Below, one piece after another: positions 48,086 through 60,484 of a DNA stretch of 64,000 bases (position 1 is the first letter of the stretch; every line of letters begins with the position of its first letter). Origin of the DNA: Earliella scabrosa (taxonomy: Eukaryota > Basidiomycota > Agaricomycetes > Polyporales > Polyporaceae); contig JABYQQ010000002.1 in NCBI GenBank assembly GCA_022605405.1, positions 124,001-188,000 of the forward strand, written 5' to 3'. The position numbers and the translations under genes were made by a program. The notes beneath the pieces were generated by a model, which was not told where the DNA came from, did no database searches, and was given only the letters and a program-made list of their open reading frames with translations.

Positions 48086-50962
48086 ATGGGGGACTGCGTC
48101 TACGCCACAATTTCCATGTCGCCTAGTCAGTTCCAGCAGTACACTCCTGTCCCCACCGACTTCGGCGAAGTCTACCCATCACAACAAATTCAAAAGATAG
48201 CAGATGCATTCAAGTCACGGTTCAGGAATGCAAGCACTCGCGACGCCCTACTGAACGGAGGTAGAGCCATTGGAAGCCCCAAGCCCCTTCAATCGTCGAT
48301 TTGCACCCTCTGGGTATGTCCAAACCAGTCTCTTGTACGCTTATATCGCTGACCATCTGTAGGTCGAGATGGACGAGGAGTTTTCCCTGTTCCCTGGCTA
48401 CATGTTGAATATGTCCGACTGCAGACACAACGAAGGGCGGAAGACTAATACGATCTTGATCGCGAAACAAGATAGCTCCTTCCTTGTGCCCAATGCTCAG
48501 AACTGGGAATTGCAACGTATGCTATGCATGTTTAGACGCGGAGGCGCAGAAAACGACGCATTCGACGACGGTGAAGCCGATGACGTCGCAACTCCCGTCC
48601 TCACCCGTCGACCCATACGTGGGTCGCTCATGTCCAGTGCCAAAAGCGTCTTTGTATTTCAGCATCGCGTTTGGCTCTTCCAGCTCTTTGTCAACGGCGA
48701 AGAGTTCCGATTCCTCCGTTGGGATCGAGCTGGTGTCATCGTCACATTTGCTGTCAATTATGTCCAGGACATTGCCGGCACTCGACTTCTGCTCGAACTT
48801 CTCTATGGCTTCTCCAAGCTTACCGAACGCGAGCAAGGCATCGACCCCACGGCCGTTCGATTGACCGAAAACTCGTGCGCGTGGACTCGGATGGACTTCC
48901 TCGCCTCTTACACCGGGGACTTCTCGTCCACCGAGCGTGCTGTGGGCGATGACGAGAAGGTTCCCGACAACTTCGCGTTCCCAGCTGACACACCCACCGC
49001 CAAAGACTCTCCCTTGTTTAACAACCACCTTCTCCATCATGATCCATGCGCTCCCTGCGTCCCTCATATCGACCACGTCTCGTTGACTGCGCAGCCTCTC
49101 CCACTCTCGGTGTGGACCCACGTCCGCAATCTCTGGGCCGAATCTCTCCGAAGCGACTGGCCCCGTTATCAACTCACGATTCAAGGCAGGAGGTACCTTG
49201 TTGGGAAGCCCATCTTCATGGCGACCGGCATGGTCAGCCGTGGCACACGGGGCTACATCGCTCTCGACTGGTTATCCCAACGCTTTGTCTTCATCAAGGA
49301 TGCCTGGCGGCCGTTCTACACGAACGTCGAGAGGGAGGGCGACGTGCTTCGCAAGCTCAACGAGCGAAACATCGAGTACGTCCCCACGCTGGTCGACCAC
49401 GAGGACGTCTGCCAGGTCGACGGGACTAAGCAAGAGACGGAGACATCGCTGTATGCTCCTCACGCACCGAACAGGAAGCTGGTCCATGTGCCGACTGCTC
49501 AACCGGACGACAAGCAGCAGCGCGTCATCGCTCCGCTTCCTAACAGACGGCCAGCTACATCCGGTTACGCTGCATCTCCTATCGACTCTCTCTGGCCATC
49601 ATGGCCCTCTTACTTATTCACCCTCCATGCATCGCTTCCTGATGGGAAGGGCATACCTGCGAATCTGCTGCAGCCGTGTTCAATATGGGACTCGGATCGC
49701 GACGGTCCTCGAGGTATAATACGTTCAGCAGAGGAGATGGGAACCAAGGAGCAGATTCCCCAGGGCACCGGCCTCCGCCATCTGACCCACTATCGCACTG
49801 TCGTGGCGGAAGTTTGCCTGCCTTCCACGGCGTTCGAGAACGGCAAGATGTGGACACGTATTGTGCTCCACTCTCTCAAGGGTGAGCTCAGTCGTCGTGC
49901 CTCCGAACGTTCAATGCCTGAAATGTACTACTTTTGACGCAGCGCACAAAGCGGCGTACGAACAATGCGACATCATCCATCGCGATGTGAGCGTGGGTAA
50001 CATCATGATCGTCCCCACCGTTCGCACTGTCACAGGGCGAACCTTTGTCTACTGGGTCGGCGTGCTGTGCGACTGGGAGCTAGCCAGGAACGTCGGGATG
50101 GAAGTTGCATGCCAGACGGAACACCTGGTACGTCACTCAACGTTTTTCGTATCGATGTCATAGCCCTGACCATGTTCCTCACTGCGCGTAGGGTACGTGG
50201 CAGTTCATGTCGCTCCGGTATCTCAGAGACCCAACACTGCCTGTCGGGCTTGCGGACGAGCTGGAATCGTTCCTGCACGTCTTGATTTACAATGGGGTCC
50301 GATTCCTCTTCCATACATTCAACAATATTGCGCCTTTCATGGATGCCTATTTCGACGGCGCTCTCGTGGAGCCGAATGGCCAGAAGTCTGCCCCCTACGG
50401 CAAGGACATGTCCATGGATGCCGGATGCCTCAAATACACCTATTTTGACTTTCTCGAGTTCACGGACCGCTCAGGCCACACAGAGCATCCCATGAATCAT
50501 TTACTCCGGGAGCTCTTCTCGCTGTTCAAATCTCGCTACTGCATCCTGGACTGGGAGGAAGAGGAAGAACAGGAGAAGAAACGCCAGAAACGCGAGGCAC
50601 TGCCATCGACCCGCCCCGTCCCACCCAAGGAAGACTTCTTTGACCCCGTCGACTTCGAAAACGGGTTAGATGATTCCATCGTGGCCTTCATCGAGAAAGC
50701 ACCCTCTGACATTATCGTCGACGCTGATCCCGCCGAAGGGTATGCGATGACGCCTCAAACAGTCAAGTCCGCCTCGGTCAAGAAGCGCTCCTATCCGAGA
50801 GTTGACGTCCCTACCAAGGGTGACTACGAGCGTGCTGCGAAGCTAGAGACACACGACGCAGTCATCGCCATCTTCCAGAAACACCTCATGAATCCGACAA
50901 AGAAACCAGAGAAGTTCTGGCCCGCTGACGACAAGCTCGCCTTCGATCGACTTTACGAATAG
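48086..50962 (+). CDS. FunK1-6: fungal-specific protein kinase, C-terminally shortened (900 aa)
   Basis: Exons 48086-48313, 48363-49881, 49943-50127 and 50192-50962 join in phase to 901 codons. The N-terminal arm is shorter than in FunK1-2: the ATG directly precedes GDCVYATISMSPSQF. The kinase core is complete: SRGTRGY, FIKDAWR, IIHRDVSVGN with the beta strand IMIVPT, LCDWELARN, and C-lobe GTWQFMSLRYL. The frame stops at TAG right after FDRLYE, where FunK1-5 reads FDRLHGYRAR and goes on for another 50 or so residues. DNA after the stop remains similar to the FunK1-5 tail to about 51105, so the tail was lost by a point mutation. The middle of exon 2 (48850-49530) is nearly identical to FunK1-5, while its ends are not. 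Confidence 0.85.
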
Positions 50963-51481
50963 CGTCCATCTCCTGTATCACCCGGCCACGGAGAATCCCA
51001 CGACGCTAGCTAACACAGAGCCTGGAAGCATGGTGTCTGGGTGACATGAATGCGCAATCTCGGGTTCTTGGCGAGGGGGCTCCAGCCTCCCGGACAGTCT
51101 TCATGAATGCTATAGTAGATGTCTGGCCTATCCTCTCTATCATCGCTTCCGGTCGCAAACAGCCCTTTGTACTCCAGCATCCAAAGAGCAGTCTGCAAGC
51201 AAAAGGATTTTGTTTGTTACCAGTGCACAAAGATGACAAATACAGCCAATAAACAGCACTACATGAGAGAGAGACAGCGAGAGAATGTAGAAGTAGGATT
51301 GTGTATGTCGAAGGACGGTGGACGAGTTCACGAAGGGACGAAAGTCAGTTGGAGACAACGAGTAGTAAACGACGATAATAGTCCAGATAGTCCCACGACG
51401 AGAACGGACCGGATGGTATCTAAGTCGTGGTATGGGAGATACTTAACCCGAGAAGAAGTAATAGACGAAGGTGCTTCGCGT
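50963..51481. other. Relic of the FunK1-6 tail, then intergenic
   Basis: 50963-51105 aligns with the coding tail of FunK1-5 (for example the shared GCTAACAC and GAGCCTG words and a CCCGGACAGTCTTCA match at the old end). The rest, to the 3' end of the copper radical oxidase gene, has no feature. Confidence 0.55.
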
Positions 51482-54400
51482 CTAGATGGAGATAGCGCCG
51501 ACACCGGGCGGGTGGAAGTCGGGGCCCTGAGGCCAGTTGCCGAGCGCAGCGGGATCGCCGCCGATGCGGACCCAGTTGGAGTGCGAAGGTGTGGGACCGT
51601 CGAGGACGAACACTTGGAACCAGCCCGGCGGGGCGACGAACGCGTTCGGCGGAGCAGTGATCGTGCATCTGTTGCCAGCGCAATGGAACTCGGGGAAGAG
51701 CGTGCGCATTCCCATGGAGTTTCCTATAGATAGTAATCGATGAGTGAGAAATGCGAACGGAGACAAGACGGATGACATACCGTGCTAGAGATGAGAAGGA
51801 ACGGGGAAAGGGAAGCCGATGTCAGCCACATATAATCGTGAATGAATGAAAGAAGACAGACCGTGCTCGATGTCGCTGCGAAGAAGCATGTCAGACTTCA
51901 GCCTCTCGAAGTCTATGGATGAAACGCAAGACGTACCGGCAATGAGCGAGATTCTCATGTTCGCCGTGGTACCGTGGTGGAGGGTGACCTGAATGTCGTA
52001 GGTGCCGCCGTAGCTCCAGTCCTTCTCTTCGATGGTGAAGCTCGGCGGAGTGCGGCCCTCGTTGAGATACGGCGGGATGTAGACTTCGACACGCGTCTCT
52101 TCAGGGAAGCCAGGAGTCTGCGGGTCGCTGCCGGTGACAAGTACCCGGCCATCAGGAAGGAGCTATTCACCGGGTGGTGAGACTTCATACGGTAGCGCTG
52201 ACATTGGCAGAACCTACCGTCGCCTCGGAGTGGTACAGACGCGGTACGATGGTCGTGTTGAGGATAGAGATACGCTCGCCGACAGGTTGACTCGGGTCGT
52301 AGATCAAGGCCTGAAGGTTGGGGTTGGTCGCCAAACCGAAGCCCGCGACACCCTGGTGAGCTCCGTTGACAATGAGGAACGTTCCGTCAGGAAGCGCTAC
52401 AGAGATGTCAGTTAAGCTTGGTTCGACTCAAAACGTTTGCTGCGATTGTCACGCACCAGACTGACGAGCAGACAAGGTAGAGTCAGCGTATGCTCAAGAC
52501 GTCGAGGTTAGTTTGACTCACCATGCAAGGCATGACACGTTGGGACGGCTACAGACAGAGGTGAGCGCAATGGTCATCGGATCATACAACGATAAGGGTC
52601 GTACCATGCGCTCAAGGACCCACTCGGCGCCCTCTACCTCTGGCTGGATGTGGACACAGTTGTCGACAGCGATACCAAAGTTCGAACCTCCGCAGACCAA
52701 GACGGTGAGCGGCTCGGTGTACGGGGCATGCTGTGGGAACAGCACAGCAGTACCCTCAAGAGGGTATGTGCGACCAGCCAATGGGCTCACGACCGATCCG
52801 GGCATGTTCGGAAGGACCTTGACCGTGTCAAAGGTGACGGGGTTGAGAATGCGGGCCTCGTTGTAGTAACCTATTCAGACGTTATCGTGTTTAGTGAGAG
52901 GGCGAGGTGTACCCACGTTGAATACTTACCAGCGAAGATGTTGCCGCTTGGAAGCATGTGCAGGAATGGGTAGAGGTTGTTCGGGTCGGTACTCGCGAGC
53001 CAGTCCATGTGAAGGAACGTGGGACCACCCTCGGGTGTAGGGAGAATCTCCAACGTCGGCTCAGCCCTGTCGTTACTACCGATCTCACCACCAACAACCA
53101 GAACACTGCCGTTAGACATGACGAGCGCGGACGGGTACCAGCGACCCCTCTGCAAGGAGGATGAGACGTGGCGTTGACATCAAGTTGATCTGGATCGTAC
53201 CTGCAGCCTCAAGACCTGGTTGTTCTCCTCCCAGTCGTTCGTACCGTTGACACCGGGACTGCCGTCAGGGGCGTACAGCCGGACACCGAAGGTACTATCG
53301 AGCGACCATCCACCGACGACGAGGTGACGTGCGGCACGGTCAGGAAGCACGATGGCGCCAGAGCAGAACACATCGGTCTTGACGTGCATCTCGCGCCATG
53401 TCTTCGAGAAGTCATTGACCAAGCTCAGATCGAGCTCGTAAGCGCCAGTAGTGTTGGGGAACTCGCTGGTGCCGAACTTCTCAAGGAAGGCGACCTTGTT
53501 GTTGATACCGAGCGTGACGAGGAGCGGAACGACGACACCGGGGACGAAGAACTCGTAGCGTCCGATGTTCTCGGGCCTCTTCCAGTTGTTGAGAGTACCG
53601 TTCCACTGGTAGTACTGCAGGGAACATAAGCGTCAGCTCCGAATACCACAGGTGTGTCTCGGTAGCCGTACCTGGAGCCTCTGACCACCACCACAGAGAT
53701 GGATGGGATCGCCAGTGCACGCAATGTTGCAGTCAGCTTCATCCGAGAAACCCTGGCTCGTCTTCTGGACATCCTCGACGTCTCCGCAGTCTGCATCGCG
53801 ATCAGTGATCATTCCACCTGGACGTTGGATGTCAACTCACAGCATTCTTGACCGAACTCAACACCTGCGGCCGGGTATCCGAACGCCATGCACTGGCTGA
53901 GACAGCCCTCGATCGTCGTGTTCGCCTGGTTGACGATCTGGTAGAGCGGGAAGACGCGCTGATTGTTGGCACCCTCCCTGCATTGGTGTGATCAGCTAAC
54001 TATCACAACGTCGCCGCACGCATTACACCTACTTAAGACATCCCTGGTACTGGAACTTCCCTATAGGTCGCGCATATCAACACGATTCCTCTGACAAGAC
54101 AATGACAACTGATACACACCCGGGAGATTGTCCTTGAGTGGGGTAGGCACCGGGAGGGCGATCACGTCCCCGGTCTTGGTGTAGACCTGAGCAGCGATCA
54201 GAATGAGTTGCGTCAAGAACCTCATCGGGAAGCACTCACAGAGAGCCGGTTCGGGCCACCACAAGCGTCCCTATATAACGATGAGTCTGCGCGTTGAGGA
54301 CTGAGCGAGAGCGGGGATACGAACCCAGCACTTCCACCACATGACATGTTGCACGTATCCTCTTCGCCCTTGACAGAACCCTGGATGAGCGTGTTCCCGC

Positions 54401-55939
54401 AGACTGTCATTCGGGCAGGAATTAGCCAAAACGAGAGAGATGCGACAAGGTGGCGCTCACAGCATTGGACGCCGAATTCGACACCCGCGAGCGTGAAGTT
54501 CCTGGCGTCGCAGGCGGTGATGCAAGTTTCCACAGTCGTCTTCGGATCATCATCGAGCTGGGTCATGAATACGCGACCATGGACGTTGTCGCTATAATTA
54601 TCAAGGTTAGTCGCTAGTACGCAAGGAGGATGGACTAGAAACTGACACAAAGCAACCGCCGTATGTCCATGGTTCGGGAAGCCCGGTAGTCACAGGGCTC
54701 ACAAGGACTGGTTGTCCCCCATTGCCGCCGCCATTGTTGCCGCCGCCGTTGCCGCCATCGTTGCCCCCTCCATTGCCGTTGCCGGGCGGCGGCACGCCAG
54801 GTGGACCCGTCAAGATGCCAGTGAAGTTGTAGACCTGTATAAGGTTCGTTCTGAGCCGCACTCCACTCGCGCGACATTCCGACTCACGTTGAGGCGGTTC
54901 GGACCACCACAGAACTCTGAGCTATTCCCGGCACATGCCATATTGCAATCCTCGATGGGGGTGGGCGCGCCGCCGTTCCGGAACTCCGTGTCACAGACTG
55001 ATGGAAGACGTCAGTAATCATCTCGGTTGCGATCCATCAAACAACTGACAGCACTGTTCAGCGAACTCCATGCCAGCGAGGGGGAAGTTGGAATTGAAGC
55101 AGGCCTCTGTACAGCCTTCGACGGTGAAGTTGCCAGGGACGGGAACACCAAGGGTGAGAACGCGCGCATTGACCGAGTCGCTGTTGGGGTTCAGGATATA
55201 CACAAACTCATGTTCAGCACGAGCACTTACTTGAAGCAGCCGAGAGACTTCCAGTCGCCGACGGAGGGAACAGTAATGGGAGGAGGCGGGGGTGCGATGC
55301 CATTCCAGTAGACGCTGAGACGGTCTGGTGGGAAACCGGTCAGAAGACCGAAGCTCGAGAAGACGAAGCAGGGCGAGGCACTTACTCCCAGCGCCGCATA
55401 GTTCGGTGGCATCTCCGGCGCAGGCGAAGCTGCAATCTGCAAGCGTCACATTCTCCGCGCCGCTTGCCATCGAGTTGCCGCACCCTGCGAACATGCATAG
55501 TGAGCGCTCACGTCATCTCGGACGCCCTGTCGCGGCACGTACAGCACTCCTGGCCGAATTCCAAACCGGCGAAGTTGAAGCCCTTCGTCGAACAGAACGA
55601 CACGCAGGACTCGACGGTCATCGCTTCGGGATCCACGAAGGTTGCCTCACCGAGTGCTCGCGCGTTGCGGGCCTCGCTGTGTGTGCGAGCAGTGTGAGGA
55701 CAGGCATCGGCTTGGTATTGCGGGACAAACGCACGTGAAGCATCCGAGGAACTCAAATGGCGTATCCGGAATGTCAGGCGTCGTAGGAACCTGACGAACA
55801 CGCAGCATTTTGCCATGGGAAATCTACGAATGACGATCGATCAGCGTTTCCCAATACATGAAAGCTTGGAGACAGAAGCAGTACGTACGCTGGGAAGAGA
55901 CAGTGCGAGCACTGCGAACGAAGCAGTGAGGGCGGCCAT
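51482..55939 (-). CDS. Secreted copper radical oxidase (glyoxal-oxidase-like) with four WSC domains
   Basis: About two dozen exons on the minus strand from ATG 55939 to the stop at 51482. A signal peptide ([17 protein letters not shown]) leads into four cysteine-rich WSC domains, at about 55780-55370, 55320-54880, 54690-54260 and 54060-53640. A Gly/Asn-rich hinge ([17 protein letters not shown]) lies between the second and third. The catalytic part has [11 protein letters not shown] (thioether Cys), [10 protein letters not shown] (cross-linked Tyr), [25 protein letters not shown] (axial Tyr-His) and STHGNSMGMR (copper His), then a DUF1929-type C-terminal domain. Fungal enzymes of this group oxidise aldehydes or glyoxal-type substrates to acids and make H2O2 for peroxidases; WSC domains bind cell-wall glycans. 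Individual boundaries in the WSC part are approximate. A 14-nt exon (51862-51875) and a 4-nt exon (51781-51784) precede the last exon. Confidence 0.88.
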
Positions 55940-56700
55940 CCTGCACGCCCGTCTGGAGGGGAATGAGGGTGTCGTGTTGAGCGTCCCGACAGGGAAGGGA
56001 CGCTTAAGTAGCCACGTCGAGCCGCTCAAACAACTCTGAGAGGTGCGGCTGCCATCGCGGCAATTATGTCACGCGTTGTATCATGGAAGAGCGAAGGTAG
56101 AGATGGTCAGGACGGACAGGACCATCCGGCGGCAGACATCTCGCCGACGTATTCGATCGGAACTGAACTGACCTGTACCCTGCGATTCACCCTCCCGGCT
56201 GGTTCTTTCTCAGCGCGTGCCCGGACTTCGAAAATTTGACTTGCATCTTCTCGGCCCCTTCGAGCACGGTTGCGCGGAGTCTGAGGCCGTGGACTAGGGA
56301 GGCTGGTCACGGACGTCTGGCCTACCGTGTTTGGGGGCCACGAGGCGACTTGCGCACGCTCCCTCCTACACGGCGTCAGGATGCGGTTGACTTGCTGACA
56401 GCGTCATCAAGCCTGTATCGACTGACTGTTCGTTCGTTCCGCCTGTCTGCCAGTGATGAAACTTTGATATGTTGCAGCGCCCCGTTCAAGAATAGATAAT
56501 TGCGTTTTCGAGCAGCATCCCAGACACGAAGGGTCGCCATGATCCAGATGCGCTGGGATGGAGGAGATTGCTGGTAGGGAGGGTTTCCCACGTGGCCTGC
56601 AGCCTGGTCGAACCATGGCCGAGGATGCGCTAGAATAGACGCGGGCCTTGAATCTTCGATTCCTGCCACCGTGGCGCCGACGGGCCAGGAACACGACATG
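55940..56700. other. Intergenic, promoter side of the copper radical oxidase
   Basis: No gene recognised. It contains the upstream region of the minus-strand oxidase gene. Confidence 0.4.
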
Positions 56701-56706
56701 TCGCAC

Positions 56707-58107
56707 CTAGATCCATCCCAGATCCAGCACACCCACCGCGAGGGAGGCACGTCGGACGGGGTGCATTCGGCCCTGGTTCACGCGTTGACAGTTCCAGCCG
56801 GGCGCGGCCCTGATGCAGCGTCGCGATGTCCATGAGTAGCGTTCGCGGATCCTATAGAATGCGGACTGCGACTTCGAGTACTCCAGTACTCCTCGCCGGG
56901 TGCAAGCTCTTGTGCCGTCCCTGCCAGCGCGGCCGGTTGTCGTACTCCTGAAAGCTGACAGATCGTATTGATGATGCGCTTCCTGCGGAACTTCCCCCGG
57001 ACCGGCAGCATTACCATACGAAGACACAACACTGCGATTCCAGCCAGGCTGAGCGCGCCCAGTACGAGGATGGTAGAGCGCCTGGCCGTCTGAGTGCACC
57101 GAGCCGCCTCTAGACGGCAATCGCTGTCGAGGCTGCGGCGGAAAGGTGGCAGAGAAGTGAAGAAATGCCATCGCCTGCCTCGTACGCGTTCGGGATCCGT
57201 TCGCGCCAGGTTATGCGACGCCCGGAGCGTATGCCATCCTGGTATTCTTGGCTGTTGCGGCGGACTCTGGTGCGGGGTTTGTGTGGAAACAGAGCGCCGG
57301 ACACGGCGGGTCCCTGTTGCCGGCCATTGAGGACAGACGCACATGAGAACAGGCGAGGCGCGAGTAATTCGGAATACGTACGTCGCGTTCTCTTCCTTCG
57401 CGCGCGTCCCGGTGCCAGAGCCGCCATCGGTGGCACTTTAGGGCTTGATCGAGGCGGCGGCAGCCGTCCGCGAGACATTAGGTGGTATTCATAGAGCGCA
57501 GGGACGGCGATGCGGGCTTCGAGAGCGCTGCGCAGGTCGGCGAGTCGTTGCTGAGAGGTGCACTATCACCGTCGTACGCGCTGGCATTCACCGGTGTCGG
57601 ACCTGAACGGGAAGGGTCAGTACCTCGACAGGACATGGGAAGCCGTCGCATCCAGGCATGCGTCCGCATGGAGTCGTCCGATGCGGCGGGTCGTACCCGC
57701 CCCTTTGCCGGCGAAGAACGCGTCGAAGGGATCGGATATTGAGATGGGACAGGGACGTGGAGGCGATGCGCGATGGATCATAGCTGCACCTATTCCGGGA
57801 CCGCCACCTCGGTAGCAGTACGCCCGTCTGCGGGTGCTAATGTGATCGTCCTGCTATCTCGGAGTGAAGTGCGGAAGGAGAACGTCCTCGCTCGGGCTTT
57901 GCGTGCGCCAAGGCACATAAGTGAAGACGACCGAATGGCTCGCATAGCAGAAACAGTCAGCAGCTTCACAAAGACTGCCATCGATTGAATCCGGAAGACG
58001 CGGCGGATCAGGTAGATGTTCCTGGAAGAAGCGGCCTCTTCGTCCAGAACCTGAACTTCGACACTTTCTGCGGTGCGACACTCGGACGATTGTGAATCAA
58101 GATTCAA
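56707..58107 (-). other. Possible decayed or multi-exon membrane-protein gene
   Basis: On the minus strand a hydrophobic segment (STILVLGALSLAGIAVLCLR) is followed by basic residues (GKFRRKRI) near 57050-56975. Upstream pieces (LEARIAVPALYEYHLMS near 57530; a 105-codon frame at 58107-57790) have coding-like composition but sit in different frames. No full set of splice sites could be made to join them, and no family is recognised. It may be a relic of a single-pass protein, or chance. Confidence 0.2.
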
Positions 58108-60480
58108 ACTGGAACGCAGCCTCGCACGGCATGATGGAAGCTACCAAAAGGATGCTGAGAGAGGAACTGTACACCCGGTGCCTTTGGCAATGATGCACTG
58201 AGGTCGAACGCCAGTGGATGGCTTGTGCGATCTGCGGACGTCGACGTTCTGGTCAAGTCTGCACCGACAGACTGAGTAGACTACTAGTACTCACGAGTCC
58301 GGGTTGCCCGAGGCCGGTCGAGACTGTTTGGACAAAGCATCTGCCCAATCAATTCAATCTCAGATACTCACAAGTATCGCAAGGTGCCATAGACGCACCG
58401 GACTGACGGATTTCATTTACTCGCGTCTGTCTGGCGCCAAGTGCTGCCGGGCAAAAAGGCCGCAAGGATGAACGGATCAAAGCCCGGACGTTACGCAAAA
58501 TAAACTAATGAGTTACGTACGGTTAGATTCAGGAGAAGGAAGGGCGCACCCTGAGCGTACCGCCGAACGACCAAAGTCGGACTAGAAGGTCATTACGACC
58601 ACCTGGGCGATGTCCGGAGGCGTCGTTCGAGTGCATCCACTAGCTTGGGTGTCTAACAACCATTGCGCATTTAAGACGGACCTGGGAAGACGCTGGATGA
58701 AGGAGCGGCATACTGCCATCTGCGCCAGAGGTCAGCAATCAGCATCAGTCCAGCTGGGGTACAGACTCGACTGCCATTCTCGTCAGTAGGTTAGTTCCTC
58801 AAAGTGGCAGGAATGCGCTCATCTGCTGTAAAGTCCCGTGGCAGCTACAGCTCTTCGAGCGTCCGTTGGAACGCATTCTGTCAACTGCAGCCAGTCACCG
58901 CGTTGACTCTCTGGAGATCGGACCATCTCGAAGTCCTTTGACGGGACTGTAGAACGATAGTATGCGAGGAACTTAAAGTTAAGTTAAAGGGTACAGTGCG
59001 CGTGTTTAGGAGACGATCATACGTTGAGGCGCAGTATCAGCTTCTCTGAGCGTAAAGATTAGATTCCGTCAGTGTCTCTACGAGAATACCCAGCGCCAAC
59101 TTCGTCGTACCCTTCAACGATGCAATCACTCACCTCCAAGCTCTGCCATGGTTGACCATGGTACTTTGATTGGTTTACGCTACAGCACAGGTGAGCAACA
59201 GAACAGGTCGAGACAGAAGGAGCAAGGTGGTTAAGATATCCAGTTCATCGTGCTCAACCGTGGTACATGCAGGGAGTAACTTTGAGTTTGCGTGGCAGGC
59301 CTTGGGCAGGAGGAGTGTTTGTGTTTGTTTGCTGACAACAGTCGGGCGCTTGCAGTTGGCAACGGCCTCTGATGGCCGGCGCGGGCCGGCGGGAAGTATG
59401 GGTAAGTCGGGGCGACTCGGGCCGGGGAGAAACTGACGAAAGTCGTCGAAACGTCCTTCCAGGGTCGGACTCCTCCGAGGTGCTCAATGACGACCTTCTC
59501 AACTATGGTAAGAAAAAGACGGTTTATCATCTTTCTTCAGCATCCGAGACTACAACTGTGGTCATACACCACTCCGCAACAAGAACTTCACTCGATACCA
59601 TGCAGCGCACCTTACTGCGGAGTATGACTGTCAGTAGTACGGTGAGCTAAGGTATGATAGGCTATAGCAGGAGTCGATGGATACTGAGAACGACCATCAT
59701 GAACGTGACGTAGTGAGTGCCTTGCGCTTGAGATGTGTTGTTTGACAGCGTATGAGCTAACCCATTTAGACCAGTGTTTGTTTCGCAGGCATGAGCGCGA
59801 AGTGCGCCTTGAACTCGGGGCAGACTTCAATTAACAGGCCAAACACTTTTTACAGACTATACGGGACTGCACTATTGCTCTCTCACACGGGCTGTATTTT
59901 TGTTACCCGTATGATAAATGGACCCATTCAGGAGAGTGGCACATCGTCAATGGCTGTTGGGAAGCCTTTCGCTGCAGTCGGGGGCGCAGATGATATATAG
60001 CCCAGCATGAGTGTCATCTGAGTGCACAACCCGCTATCGCACCTAAGCCGCACTCGCTCTTCTATCCTACTGACCCTTACAGCATGGGTCGCTATACGCC
60101 ACCTCAGGAGCGCCAGAACGCCACTAAACCTATCGGTCACTCTGTAGTACGTCCATCATCCATCATCTTAGCACGTCCGCCTTTGTCGGAACCTCTCCAG
60201 CTAATTGTCACCCAAGTACTGTAGTCACGCAGCACGTCAGGACTTGGACCTGCGCGCATCAGCGTGGAAGGGATTGTTTGCTCATAAGGTCCCCAGCCCG
60301 TCTACACTACCCCGGGTCATCCTTCCGAGTCCCATTTACCGGCCGCGGAGCACCAGGCAAACCCGGTCCGCTCTGTTGGGTGGCCCGATCCGATTTGGGG
60401 CGAATTTGCGTTGACATTCGCCGCTCATCATAGCGACTCAGGAGGCTGGAAGCGGTACATTCTTTTCTCAGTTCAAATCC
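58108..60480. other. Gene-poor stretch, nothing recognised
   Basis: About 2.4 kb with only short frames on both strands and no motif, tRNA or repeat that I can support. Confidence 0.45.
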
Positions 60481-60484
60481 CCGT

